Assembly: GCA_964023205.1 (NCBI GenBank)
Contig: OZ026843.1
Coordinates: forward strand, 1,535,029-1,599,028
Source of the DNA: Lutraria lutraria
Lineage: Eukaryota > Mollusca > Bivalvia > Venerida > Mactridae
Direction of reading: 5' to 3'
Length of the DNA: 64,000 nucleotides
In this document: in pieces, positions 11,798-24,531 of the stretch
Layout: each line of letters starts with the position of its first letter
Position numbering within the stretch: the first letter of the stretch is position 1
Notes under the pieces: model-generated
The model's database searches: none
What the model saw: the letters and a program-made list of their open reading frames with translations, nothing else
Told to the model about the DNA's origin: nothing
Translations under genes and position numbers: made by a program

Positions 11798-12900
11798 GAA
11801 GGGACACATACAAAAGATTCTTACCACACAAAATCATCCTTCACAATAAATACAAACATACATTATAGACAATAAGAAAATTAACCCATGAACACTGCTA
11901 ACACCCAAATTCTTTTGTGGGGGGGGGGGGGATAACATTTTTCCAAACAGCATGTATCATTTTCGTAACTTTCAAACTTCAAAGACAGACTTCACAGCAC
12001 TAACGTAAGTTTTCAGACATGTTGAAATACATCTACACCATTTGTCAAGCGGTAGTTCTAAACAGTGCATGATTTAAGTTTGAACTTGTCTGCATGTTCA
12101 AACATGGCATTACGATAATGTCACTTAACCATTGGACGATTTACATTTCAACATCAGCAGGTGTTAAGCTTCAATACTCAACTAATTCAAATTCATTCAA
12201 AAAGGCTACAGGGCGTAGATTTTGCAACAAATTTGCATGCATCTCGTGCAAGGAATGTAGCAGTTTTATGTTATCGACACGCCAGCTGGTCTGAAATGAG
12301 CTAGGATCCATTAACTTCCGACAGGATTCGGGTCCTGTAATACCCATATCAGTTCAATACATTGTATGTTTGCTTTCGGGAGTTCTTTCCTACGTGGTGA
12401 TAATGTAGTTTTAATAAAGCAAGTTTGATCATGCAGATTTGAGCTAGAAGTACACGTTTAGAGAAATAGTTTATACATGACAAACACACGTTTAGAGAAA
12501 TATTTTATACATGACAAACAATTTATTACAGAACAATTATAAAGCTTTGTTTGAAACGTACAATACCATTTTGAATGATTCGCGGTCACAATAGTTAAAA
12601 CATTACTTTTCCGGTTATGAAACTTGTCCATAATTGCCTTCATTCAGGAATAAAGATTTATCTTATAGAGTAGTTTAAAGGTTTCCTGTAAATGTCACTT
12701 TAATTTACATCTGTATTATTCGTATTCATCTTTCTATGTTGAAGACACAACGATATTGAAACGGATAATTATGTTTATGTAAAGGTGAGAGGTTGGCATG
12801 ACTGGATATTGGACCTTTTGCAGCAAATCATCAGATTTAACAGTGAATGCAGACTGAAGGACAGACATAACATATTGGCATAAAAGTGCACGTTTTAGCG
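11798..12900. other. Unannotated DNA with a G13 run and a 34-bp duplication
   Basis: A run of 13 G lies at 11919-11931. At 12452-12519 a 34-bp unit (ACACGTTTAGAGAAATA...CATGACAAAC) occurs twice in tandem with one or two differences. Otherwise no gene or element is recognised; the short open frames lack any family resemblance. Confidence 0.55.
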
Positions 12901-12996
12901 TGTGGCATATACGATCATGAATGTGGCATATACGATCATGAGTGTGGCATATACGATCATGAGTGTGGCATATACGATCATGAGTGTGACGTATAC
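12901..12996. repeat. 21-bp minisatellite, left part (4.5 copies)
   Basis: Unit TGTGGCATATACGATCATGA plus one base starts at 12901, 12922, 12943, 12964 and 12985. The last copy is cut after GTATAC by the SINE at 12997. The array resumes on the far side of the SINE at 13255. Confidence 0.95.
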
Positions 12997-13254
12997 CGCA
13001 ACCGTGTGGTTAGGGTGTCCGCCTTCGGAGCAGGAGATCGAAGGTTCGAACCCCAGTGGTGACTGGGTTAGAACTGATGCGGTCGGTTGGTGAGCCGTCA
13101 GCTAGTTAAAAATGGTTACCGTAGGCCCATCTCAGCCAGGCACCCGGCAAAAGGAGAAGGGATTCGGGAGGTACTGCGTATATATAAGATAGGTGTCTCA
13201 TAATCCAAATTGGCTGGCCATTTCAATAGGGGTGACACTATAATAAACAAAACC
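12997..13254 (+). mobile_element. tRNA-derived SINE inserted in a minisatellite
   Basis: The head has an A box (TGGTTAGGGTG, from about 13006) and a B box (GGTTCGAACCC, 13043-13053). A conserved body follows, with 'CTGATGCGGTCGGTTGGTGA', 'CACCCGGCAAAAGGAGAAGG' and 'CTGGCCATTTCAATAGG', and an A-rich tail 'ATAATAAACAAAAC'. The 5-bp direct repeat TATAC flanks it (12992-12996 and 13255-13259). A second member of the family lies at 63473-63700. Confidence 0.88.
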
Positions 13255-13308
13255 TATACGATCATGAATGTAACATATACGACCATGAGTCTGACATAAA
13301 CAGTCCAG
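13255..13308. repeat. 21-bp minisatellite, right part
   Basis: TATACGATCATGAATG, ACATATACGACCATGAG and a degenerate third unit continue the 21-bp array interrupted at 12996. This side is more diverged than the left. Confidence 0.85.
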
Positions 13309-15820
13309 AAAAAGGAGAGTAACATATAACGTACTTACCAAACTTCGAAATCACTGAGAGAGTGAATGATATTTCTTTGTGCTTGTTTTTCATACAGCTG
13401 TCTAAAAAAGAAAAGCAATTTTATTTAAAAACAAGCAACGGGAATAGGTGATCACTTTGCATTGTATTCATTTCATGGCATATCTTAAATTAACATATAA
13501 AAGAATAATTATAATATATTCAAATTGTGGTACTTAATTGTGGTACTTAATTGTGGTACTTCATACTATTTCTAATTAATCACATTTCCTGCTGAATTGT
13601 ATTTGTAAACAAAACATCCTGAACCAAGCCACGTAAAAGAGCAACCCTGAAAGTATGCAAATAAATTTTATAACCAAGAGAGGGTAATACAACAAATTGC
13701 CAACCGAATGATATTTTTTATTCCTGTAATTTTCTTATTCATGTGTCTGATATGCAAATTTAATTATTTTCTAGACCTTATTTTGAAGCTATTCTTGTGA
13801 TATGTTGAATTAGTTAAAAGGTGTGTTGCTGAATATTTATTTGCGAACCTGACACTCCTTGATTTAGTCATTTGTCTGATTTAAATTTCATTTGGTTACA
13901 CTTATTCAACAAGGATAGAAAATATCAGCAGCGGTTTTGGACTTTCTGCTTGAATCGCGAGCCAACGTTACACTGAACGTATATCTGTAAAGAAAAACAA
14001 ACATATGTTTGTCTGGAAAAATATCTTACAAAATGTACACAATACACGGTGACAATACCACTAATCTACCACTTTTTATTCAAGACGTTGGCCGCCCGTG
14101 GGAAAGATGAAATGAGACTTTTATTGGTAGATGACCTTTATTCGGCGGTCGCTTGATCTAGATAATCAATAACGGGTTTTAAAAGAATGGCCTTTATTCT
14201 GAGGTGGCCGCTATTACAGGTTTTACTGCACTTAGATAACCCGGGAATTCTAAATTGATTTGAACAAATAACTTTAAATCTGAAAAAAGCCATAGTAGAA
14301 CATGGTCCTGTAGCCTTATAAAGCTAGCTAAAGGAGAACGTTATAGGGAAAATACATCAATGCACAAACGTTAATTATCTAAATGCGAGTCTGTATGATA
14401 ATGAGGTCGCTTCAAACACACGTCATCGATGCTTCTCAACATGTAATAGAGGTGCAAGGGTATACCAGTATATTGCGATACAGCATCGGGCCGATACGTA
14501 TCCGTGTTACGACATTATTGAATCGCGATATTGTCTTTATTAATTGGGCACGTAATTCATTGAATTAAATGAATGCAGACATAATTTTAGTGTTGTTTTG
14601 AACCATCAAAGACCGATTAATCCATCTGAATAACAAATTATTGATTATTTGCAGTATACCAATATTGGTACAGTGTGTAAACCTTATGTAGATACTGATA
14701 AGCCATCTACTCGTTAAACTACGTATATAAGTATAATCTACATTATACAATTATATCTCAGTGTGTTAATGGGTTACGACTTGAGTTAACAGTGACTTAA
14801 GCTTCATTGTGTTTACCATTACTTGTCTGTATTATTGCACTACGAGTCGACTATATTACAATATGTCGCACTACGGGTTATGCCGTATCGTAGCACCCCT
14901 AACATGTAATTCTTTTTCGTTAAGAATGCCACTGGAATTTAGTTTTAATGTTATCCTTATTACATGTCATGATTTGTGTTCAGATACTAATTAATGGTTA
15001 CATTATACACAGGATCAAAACAAAACGATAATTAGCTTTTTTTGCAGTCCATATCCCAAATACGTGGGTCGAAATAGAGGAAACGAGCCTCGGAGTCCGT
15101 ACTTCTTTGGAATTAATGATTACGCGTTCTTTTTTTCTAGACGAATTATACTTATGAGTATTAGTTTATTATAGGTGTTATATAGTGTAGTGTCTATTAC
15201 TAGTTTGGCTAATCCTGGCAATTTGATTGGCTAACGGTGATGACTGAATCTATTAATAGTTGACAGGTAAGTAAATCATGATGGCATTGAGGATTGAATA
15301 AAATATACAAACAATATCCTTTATGAAAAAAGCAACTTCATGCAAAAAACATAAACCAATATGCTTCTTGTAATTCGTCTACCTATAACGTTTTGTTATA
15401 GTTTTTCTTGTTAGTCATAAGCCAAATTGTTTGCGTGTTTTTGTGTATATACTTGCATGACAATTACAGTTTTCTAATTTGATAGACCGCGTGAAAAAGA
15501 TTTTAGCATGAGGAATATATCTTAGCAATCATCATCCTTAATGCGATTTATCAGTATTTATAAACAGAAACAATAATTTTATCATTGGTGTAAGCAACAT
15601 GACAGTTCGTTATGGCTATATTACAACGACATGTTTCATCGTAGTGTATGTCTCTGTATTTAAGTCTCATCACGATGCGCCAACTTCATTCTCTTTAATG
15701 TTTTTTTGCCAATAATGTTCTGCTGTGATTAATCGCAAAGTATAAAACATTCTGTGACATGTAAACAATTATCTGCGGACAAAGTTTACAAGAAAATATT
15801 TGAATCAAGAGTCATTGTCA
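13309..15820. other. Unannotated AT-rich DNA with one short 13-bp array
   Basis: At 13523-13561 the 13-mer AATTGTGGTACTT is present three times in tandem. At about 14088-14231 there are phrases such as 'GACCTTTATTCGGCGGTCGC' and 'GGCCTTTATTCTGAGG' that look like a decayed dispersed repeat. No gene is recognised, and frames around 14383-14994 are short and without family resemblance. Confidence 0.5.
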
Positions 15821-18604
15821 TTAGTTTGATGACGTAATTAACCCCTGTTGTTAGTTTGATGACGTAATTAACCCCTGTTGTTAGTTTGATGACGTTATCA
15901 ACCCCTGTTGTTAGTTTGATGACGTTATCAACCCCTGTTGTTAGTTTGATGACGTAATTAACCCCTGTTGTTAGTTTGATGACGTAATTAACCCCTGTTG
16001 TTAGTTTGATGACGTTATCAACCCCTGTTGTTAGTTTGATGACGTAATTAACCCCTGTTGTTAGTTTGATGACGTAATTAACCCTTGTTGTTAGTTTGAT
16101 TACGTTATCAACCCCTGTTGTTAGTTTGATGACGTTATCAACCCCTGTTGTTAGTTTGATGACGTTATTAACCCCTGTTGTTAGTTTGATGACGTTATTA
16201 ACCCCTGTTGTTAGTTTGATGACGTAATTAACCCTTGTTGTTAGTTTGATGACGTAATTAACCCCTGTTGTTAGTTTGATGACGTTATTAACCCTTGTTG
16301 TTAGTTTGATGACGTTATTAACCCCTGTTGTTAGTTTGATGACGTTATCAACCCCTGTTGTTACTTTGATGACGTTATCAACCCCTGTTGTTAGTTTGAT
16401 TACGTTATCAACCCTGCTGTTAGTTTGATGACGTAATTAACCCCTGTTGTTAGTTTGATGACGTTATCAAACCCTGTTGTTAGTTTGATGACGTAATTAA
16501 CTCCTGTTGTTAGTCTGATGACGTAATTAACCCCTGTTGTTAGTTTGATGACGTAATTAACTCCTGTTGTTAGTCTGATGACGTAATTAACCCCTGTTGT
16601 TAGTTTGATGACGTTATCAACCCCTGTTGTTAGTTTGATGACGTAATTAACCCTTGTTGTTAGTTTGATGATGTAATTAACCCCTGTTGTTAGTTTGATG
16701 ACGTAATTAACCCCTGTTGTTAGTTTGATGACGTTATCAACCCCTGTTGTTAGTTTGATGACGTTATCAGCCCCTGTTGTTAGTTTGATGACGTAATTAA
16801 CCCCTGTTGTTAGTTTGATGACGTAATTAACCCCTGTTGTTAGTTTGATGACGTTATCAACCCCTGTTGTTAGTTTGATGACGTAATTAACCCCTGTTGT
16901 TAGTTTGATGACGTAATTAACCCTTGTTGTTAGTTTGATTACGTTATCAACCCCTGTTGTTAGTTTGATGACGTTATCAACCCCTGTTGTTAGTTTGATG
17001 ACGTAATTAACCCCTGTTGTTAGTTTGATGACGTTATTAACCCCTGTTGTTAGTTTGATGACGTAATTAACCCTTGTTGTTAGTTTGATGACGTAATTAA
17101 CCCCTGTTGTTAGTTTGATGACGTTATTAACCCTTGTTGTTAGTTTGATGACGTAATTAACCCCTGTTGTTAGTTTGATGACGTTATTAACCCCTGTTGT
17201 TAGTTTGATGACGTTATCAACCCCTGTTGTTACTTTGATGACGTTATCAACCCCTGTTGTTAGTTTGATTACGTTATCAACCCTGCTGTTAGTTTGATGA
17301 CGTAATTAACCCCTGTTGTTAGTTTGATGACGTTATCAAACCCTGTTGTTAGTTTGATGACGTAATTAACTCCTGTTGTTAGTCTGATGACGTAATTAAC
17401 CCCTGTTGTTAGTTTGATGACGTAATTAACTCCTGTTGTTAGTCTGATGACGTAATTAACCCCTGTTGTTAGTTTGATGACGTTATCAACCCCTGTTGTT
17501 AGTTTGATGACGTAATTAACCCTTGTTGTTAGTTTGATGACGTTATCAACCCCTGTCGTTAGTTTGGTGACGTTATTAACCCCTGTTGTTAGTTTGATGA
17601 CGTTATCAACCCCTGTTGTAAGTTTGATGACGTTATCAACCCCTGTTGTTAGTTTGATGACGTTATCAACCCCTGTTGTTACTTTGATGACGTTATCAAC
17701 CCCTGTTGTTAGTTTGATGACGTTATTAACCCCTGTTGTTAGTTTGATGACGTAATTAACCCTTGTTGTTAGTTTGATGATGTAATTAACCCCTGTTGTT
17801 AGTTTGATGACGTAATTAACCCTTGTTGTTAGTTTGATGATGTAATTAACCCCTGTTGTTAGTTTGATGACGTTATCAACCCCTGTCGTTAGTTTGGTGA
17901 CGTTATTAACCCCTGTTGTTAGTTTGATGACGTTATCAACCCCTGTTGTAAGTTTGATGACGTTATCAACCCCTGTTGTTAGTTTGATGACGTTATCAAC
18001 CCCTGTTGTTACTTTGATGACGTTATCAACCCCTGTTGTTAGTTTGATGACGTTATCAAACCCTGTTGTTAGTTTGATGACGTTATCAACCCTGTTGTTA
18101 GTTTGATAACGTGATTAACCCCTGTTGTTAGTTTGATGACGTTATCAACCCCTGTTGTTAGTTTGATGACGTTATCAACCCCTGTTGTTAGTTTGATGAC
18201 GTTATCAACCCCTGTTGTTAGTTGGATGACGTTATCAACCCCTGTTGTTAGTTTGATGACGTTATTAACCCCTGTTGTTAGTTTGATGACGTTATCAACC
18301 CCTGTTGTTACTTTGATGACGTTATCAACCCTGTTGTTAGTTTGATGACGTAATTAACCCCTGTTGTTAGTTTGATGACGTTATCAACCCCTGTTGTTAG
18401 TTTGATGACATTATCAACCCCTGTTGTTAGTTTGATGACATTATCAACCCTGTTGTTAGTTTGATGACGTTATCAACCCCTGTTGTTAGTTTGATGACAT
18501 TATCAACCCCTGTTGTTAGTTTGATGACGTTATCAACCCCTGTTGTTAGTTTGATGACATTATCAACCCTGTTGTTAGTTTGATGACGTGATAAATCCTT
18601 GTTG
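15821..18604. repeat. 30-bp minisatellite, about 93 copies, with internal segmental duplications
   Basis: The unit is GTTGTTAGTTTGATGACG followed by TAATTA, TTATCA or TTATTA and ACCCCT. The three core variants intermix. A run of rare variants (ACCCTTG with GATTACG, TTACTTTG, ACCCTGCTG, TCAAACC, AACTCCTG with TAGTCTG) near 16081-16640 recurs in nearly the same order near 16920-17500. A block with CTGTCGTT..TTTGGTG at about 17544 recurs at about 17874 (offset 330). Frames of 70-80 codons appear only where the TTATCA variant avoids an in-frame TAA, so coding is not supported. Confidence 0.97.
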
Positions 18605-20582
18605 GAATGAATGAAAAACTGTTCTATGCGATATCCGTCTCGTTCGTTTCGATAATTCAACTTAAGAATATAAATCATGATACTTGTAGTTTTTGTAGTC
18701 CAAAAGAGGCAACTTGCAGTGGAATTGTCGGATTTATTATGGGACATTCACTCAAGCACTGACACAAAACTATAGAATTATTATGTTAAGGGCAGAGATT
18801 GAATATTTGGAACGATTAATGAAGCAAGTGGAACATAAACTTAAGACAAATAAAATCAGTTTGAACACCAAAGGTAAAAGTCTTAAATAATTTCGAAATA
18901 TTACCACATTATAAGTGTTTAATGCATTTCGAATTGTTTTCATGGGATACCTGTTGATTAATCCGGGTAATAAACCATTTTTTATCGCTGTGATCGTTTC
19001 TTTGAAAAGGAGAAATTGCAAAATCTCCTTTCTACCTTAACATCTTTAGCTCTTACTCAAGGTGGGAAATAAGATAATAAATATTGATGTTGCAGAACTC
19101 TAGAATGAGAACATTAATAAGAAATGAGAAACACTACAAAAACACATTATAACGTCGTGGCGATCATTTAAATTTCATGTTTGTTTGAGTTTAATCGTAC
19201 GTGATTTAATTACACAACTCTAAGATGTCCTTCCATAGTCATATGAAGCGTTTTTGAAACGAAATGTTTCTCAAACCTGTTTTTCTCAAACCCAAAAGCA
19301 AATAAAAACATTATTTTACGAAAGATAAGATTTATATTTGAAATCCTATGTTCTTGTTCAACTAGAATTTGCTGTTTAACTGGATGTCGCGTGTTAGAAA
19401 TATGGACAAGAAACAGGAAAGTCAGTAATAATCCGGCCAAATATTATTACCATATATAGCTTGCGTCAAACCTCAGTTATCACATATTGTTGGAATACCA
19501 ACAAATGCGTAGAGGATGACAACTTAGCAATTGTAAATAACTCTATATCAGTGGTTCTCAGCTGTACATAAAATGCAGGTTAAATGATAATGAACTCTTA
19601 ATTCTAATTAAGGTCTAGTATTTGATGTAACAAAGAATGGAATAATCGATACAATTATGTCAGTTAATTCAATGACCTCTTGTAGGCACGGCTTTAAGCA
19701 TTCTTTCAGCATTTGCTAAAATGGTGTGCACTCCTAATTTTGTTTACTGTGTTACAAATAAGAAAACTTGGCTAGTGTTGTCAATGATAACGTATGTCGT
19801 ACTAGCATTTTAACACTAAAATGGTCCATTACTGAAGAAAATAATGCTCGAATAATTCGTTGAAAATCTTGAAATCTATATTTAGCTATGACACATTTCA
19901 ATCATCAGTGTAGTTTTAATGTTGCCGAATAAAACGAAAAATACAAACTTCTAAGTGACAAAGTGAACAATAGATAAATATGAACCTCCAAAATAACCAC
20001 GCCCACACAATTATCTTACCACCAATGTCTGGTACATACACGTTTATTATCGGCATTAAACAAGCTTTATGTACTCCATTATATGTAATTTGACTCATGC
20101 GATAATGCCTGCAGGACGTCTGCGTAACAGCTTTTTGTATCACTTCCTTTTCACATTTAAACAAGTAATCCAATGAAGAGGTGTAAAGTAATGGGGAAGA
20201 AAATTCCGCCCAGGCGTATCAACAAAATTACTTTTTTAGCATGATCGTGTTTGAGTGTGATGCTTAAACAACCCCTAATACTTTCAAATAAATCTGCTCC
20301 TTGCTACATACAACTGTTACTAACTTACTATTACAAACATTGTATTGATCAATTGTCATTGACTGTTGTTTCTTTGATTGTTACATTTACGACACATTTT
20401 AATTTTTTTGAAAGAGTTATTGCCCTTTTTAAACAATAGAAAAATATGAATATATTTTGATATTGCGCGGTAATCTATATTTTTCTTTATGAAGAAAGAT
20501 TGATAATGGGTTATTGTGTTTACCATAAGCTTCAATTTAAATGGATGTTGCTTTTTATGCAAATTCAAGGGAAAGATATATC
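18605..20582. other. Unannotated AT-rich DNA
   Basis: No gene, array or inverted repeat recognised. Open frames are at most about 106 codons, and the longest partly overlaps the end of the 30-bp array. Confidence 0.5.
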
Positions 20583-20692
20583 TCAAAGGAATGTCATTGT
20601 TGTTTTTTTAAATAAAGGTAGTAAATCATTTCCTATCATGGAAACCTATAAAACATTTCTTTAAAAATATGTCCGCTCCATTTTGTGAAAAA
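20583..20692 (+). repeat. Dispersed repeat pair X, copy 1
   Basis: This segment and 41735-41845 share, in order, 'AAAGGAATGTC', 'GGTAAATCATT(T/C)CCTATCATGG'-like text, 'GAAACCTATAA', 'ACATT' and 'TGTCCGCTCCATT'. They are same-strand copies of an unidentified low-divergence repeat about 110 bp long. No ends or target duplications are evident. Confidence 0.7.
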
Positions 20693-22649
20693 ATGGGTGT
20701 TCGGATACCGACATTTAAAATAATTATTTTTTCCTGACAATAGTTTTACTTACTTAACATACGTGGTTGTTAATACCGTTTAAATGCTCCCCTGAAATAA
20801 TATTGTTTACCTTTACCGGGAAAAGAAATAAATACAAGTATTGGAACATTCCATAATTTGATATTACGTCATTGTTATTTCTCAATCTTCTCAAATGGAT
20901 GTAATACGAGGTCAAAATATATCATTTCCATTGTTATAACTCCACTGTGTACTATTATATCTTGGTAAACTTTGATAAGATTCCTCGTTTTATCAGATTT
21001 TATTTTAAGCTGAAACTTTAATACCAATATTTTGTTTTCGTGTAGATGAAGTCATGCAGACAATCGAACTTTTACAAAGACACGATAAAAAGAAAAAGTT
21101 TCACGGATAAATAAAACAATCAGTTAAAAAGTAGTCATACATTACTGTTATCATGCATCAATCGAATACAAATGTTTACTTTGTATTATTAAATAGCCAA
21201 TTTAGACAAAACTTGTCTCTGAGCTTAATTCTCAATTTCACAATCAAAGTACTTTTATTATCAATATACATTTGTTTAATGGTAAATACAAATTCGGATG
21301 ATTTATTCTGTCAGTATTGGATGAATTCATGTATTATCATTATAGATCTTAGAAATAATTATCTTAGAACAATACAAAACTAGGGATTGGAGACTGAACT
21401 GAGAGTTACCTCGGAACCGAAGTTATCCCGAAACCATAGTATGCAATGATTATCCCTCGTTTATTAAATAAACATTCTTCTAGCACTCTGTTGTTTATGT
21501 TAACAGTAAACTCTGCGGCAATGCTGAACGAGGTAATTATTTAAATCGTCTGGAAGGATTAACAGCGTGTCATGAAAGAAAACTCGATATTTTAAAATGA
21601 ACCTTTGCATGATGTAGAATTACAGCTGTCTTTACAATCGACAGAAATTAGCTGATGAGAAAATTTCAACGGACAATCTTCACGTTTTCAAATGTCTTAA
21701 TTCGTAAGAGAAAATTATTTTATACAAAAAACTAACGACATCCTATCCAAATATCCGAATGCCGACAGGAAGTTAATATTCGAACTTCCGTTTTCCGGCT
21801 TACTCACGAGAATTTCTAATTACGCTTAAAACTCGAAAATCCAGAATCAACAAACTACATCTCACTGAATTCTTCAATTAAAACCTACACATAGTTTCCC
21901 ACAATTTCAACCTAGCTACAATCTCTTGATATGGTATAATTGCGCCATTGATTTGAGTCTGTTATTTGGACTTAGATTTTTGACTCAAAATAAAAATGTT
22001 TTTTTGAGACTTAATTTTTGGGCCAGACCTACAATATTTTATGCTTGCATGTAAAACATGTGATTAGTAATATGGAGAAACATGGTAGCATTTCTGGTCA
22101 AAGAGACAATAGAAGTAGACAGAAAAGAAAACGCTAGAGTCTAATATTGACTTTCTATTTAATTTTTGTTGGTGAAACTGGAGCCTGAATCATTCTCCCT
22201 TCTACGTGTTTGAAACTAGCACATACTGTTATATTATTGTTTACTGTCAGTTCAGCAGTAGTCAAAATTGTATTAATTTAATAATTAATTCTAGTACTTC
22301 ATTCATTGATTGTGTTTCCTCTGCTTCAATTCTTGGTATTATGAAACTAACGATTACTATTTCATTACAATAACTTCCTTTCACCCAAAGACATACTCTA
22401 TAGGAGTAGACAGAAGGTCTTACAGGCGGGTGATCCCATATGAAGCCTACTGACTCCGATACAAGTCTAACATTAATAATACTCTTTATTAATAATTAAC
22501 GCTTCGGACTCGTATCTGCGATCGAATTCGACAGTTGCTTTAATGTCTATTGACAGCCTTAATGAAGTGTTGATTCGTATATTATATCACATGACCTAAA
22601 ATATTTAGAGGCCACAAAAGCATAACCCGAGCCCTATTTATAGACCATA
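20693..22649. other. Unannotated AT-rich DNA
   Basis: Mostly unique-looking sequence with no recognised gene, tandem array or inverted repeat. Confidence 0.5.
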
Positions 22650-23580
22650 ATGCATATGCGTTTATATAGACCGGTATGTATATATGTTAATAGACCAGTA
22701 TGTGTATGTATTTATAGACCAGTATGTATATATGTTTATAGACCAGTATGTGTATGTATTTATAGACCAGTATGTATATATGTTTATAGACCAGTATGTG
22801 CATGTATTTATAGACCAGTATGTATATATGTTTATAGACCAGTATGTGCATGTATTTATAGACCAGTATGTATATATGTTTATAGACCGGTATGTATATA
22901 TGTTTATAGACCAGTATGTGTATGTATTTATAGAGCAGTATGTATATATGTTTATAGACCAGTATATATATATGTGTTTATAGACCAGTATGTATAAATG
23001 TTTATAGACCGGTATGTATATATGTTTATAGACCAGTATGTGTATGTATTTATAGAGCAGTATGTATATATGTTTATAGACCAGTATGTGTATGTATTTA
23101 TAGACCAGTATGTATATATGTTTATAGACCAGTATGTATATATGTTTATAGACCAGTATGTGTATGTATTTATAGACCAGTATGTATATATGTTTATAGA
23201 CCAGTATGTATATGTGTTTATAGACCAGTATGTTTATGTGTTTATAGACCAGTATATATATGTTTATAGACCAGTATATATATGTGTTTATAGACCAGTA
23301 TGTATATGTGATTATAGACCAGTATGTATATATGTTTATTGACCAGTTTGTATATATGTTTATAGACCAGTATGTATATGTGTTTATAGACCGGTATGTA
23401 TATGTGATTATAGACCAGTATGTATATATGTTTATAGACCAGTATGTCTATGTGTTTATAGACCAGTATGTATATGTGATTATAGACCAGTATGTATATA
23501 TGTTTATTGACCAGTATGTATATATGTTTATAGACCAGTATGTATATGTGTTTATGGACCGGTATGTATATGTGTTTTGA
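22650..23580. repeat. 24-bp minisatellite, about 39 copies
   Basis: Unit TTTATAGACCAGTATGTATA plus TATG, with variants TGTGTATG, TGTGCATG and TATATGTG in the second half and GACCGGT or GAGCAGT in the first. The plus strand has overlapping open frames of 99-115 codons in more than one frame, coding for an 8-residue repeat (MFIDQYVY). Several frames are open at once, as expected from a 24-bp period and not from selection on a protein. A short inverted echo (GGTCTATAAA) sits just after the array at about 23586. Confidence 0.95.
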
Positions 23581-24531
23581 TATACGGTCTATAAAGGAGA
23601 TTCGGACTATTTTGTGCGGCCTTATGGTGTTATATGGATACTATTTTAAGGTCCCCATCTTGTATTCATTTTAGATCATCAGAATAATCACAGATATTCT
23701 CTTCAGTGTGCTATTGCATCTGCATAAGACAAACTGTATTATATTTGTTGGTAATCTTTTAGGAAGAATTCTGAATCTGAACTAACGAGTCAATGAAATA
23801 AGTGAACTGTGAACATTTATCACTCCGATATTGTTAAGTATAAAGGAGGTCGATTTCTCAAAACGAATGTTCATTTTTCTTTAAGCGCTAATCTACTTTC
23901 TTTGTACTAATTAAAACGAAATAAATTCTTGACTAATGTTAAAAAAACAATGAACTGCGAGATAAATGTGCCTTGAATCTTTTTGTTACAGATCTCAAAT
24001 GATAAACTACCATTGAGACAAAGAATTAATGAACTCGCTTTAAACGTGAACAAAACTTTTAGATTTCGGAATAACCGGTTTTTTTCTTACCACACACACG
24101 TTATAAACGCATTGATATCGTTGCCACATCTTTACACTCACATTAAAATCTAATACGTTATGATTATAATTTTCCAAAAAATCGAAGTAAATATAAAGTC
24201 ACGATTTTTATCCTTCTTATTACATATTAAAAAAACGCACGTATATCGAATTCGTGGTTCTCGATATTTTTATATATCGAAGTAGATTTTCGGTCCGAAC
24301 AAAATATTTTCAACTATAAAGTGACCATCTATGTCGAACCAATTATGTCGCCAACTTACAAAAGAAATGTTCGCACCTTTTCCGCAAACAAACACTTACA
24401 ATTTAAAATCGATATTTAATTATTGACAGCTGTATAACCATGTTAGTGTCCATTCTAACGATTATAAAACTGATACAAACTTTCGTTGATGAAACGAATT
24501 ATTATTAATGCTGCTATACGCTCATTTGTCT
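23581..24531. other. Unannotated AT-rich spacer between two arrays
   Basis: Unique sequence of about 950 bp between the 24-bp and 33-bp minisatellites. No open frame of note and no repeat recognised. Confidence 0.5.

Noticed and set aside
22650..23580. Overlapping plus-strand frames of 99-115 codons with MFIDQYVY repeats
   Set aside because: Two frames of the same strand are open at once over the 24-bp array, as expected from its period.
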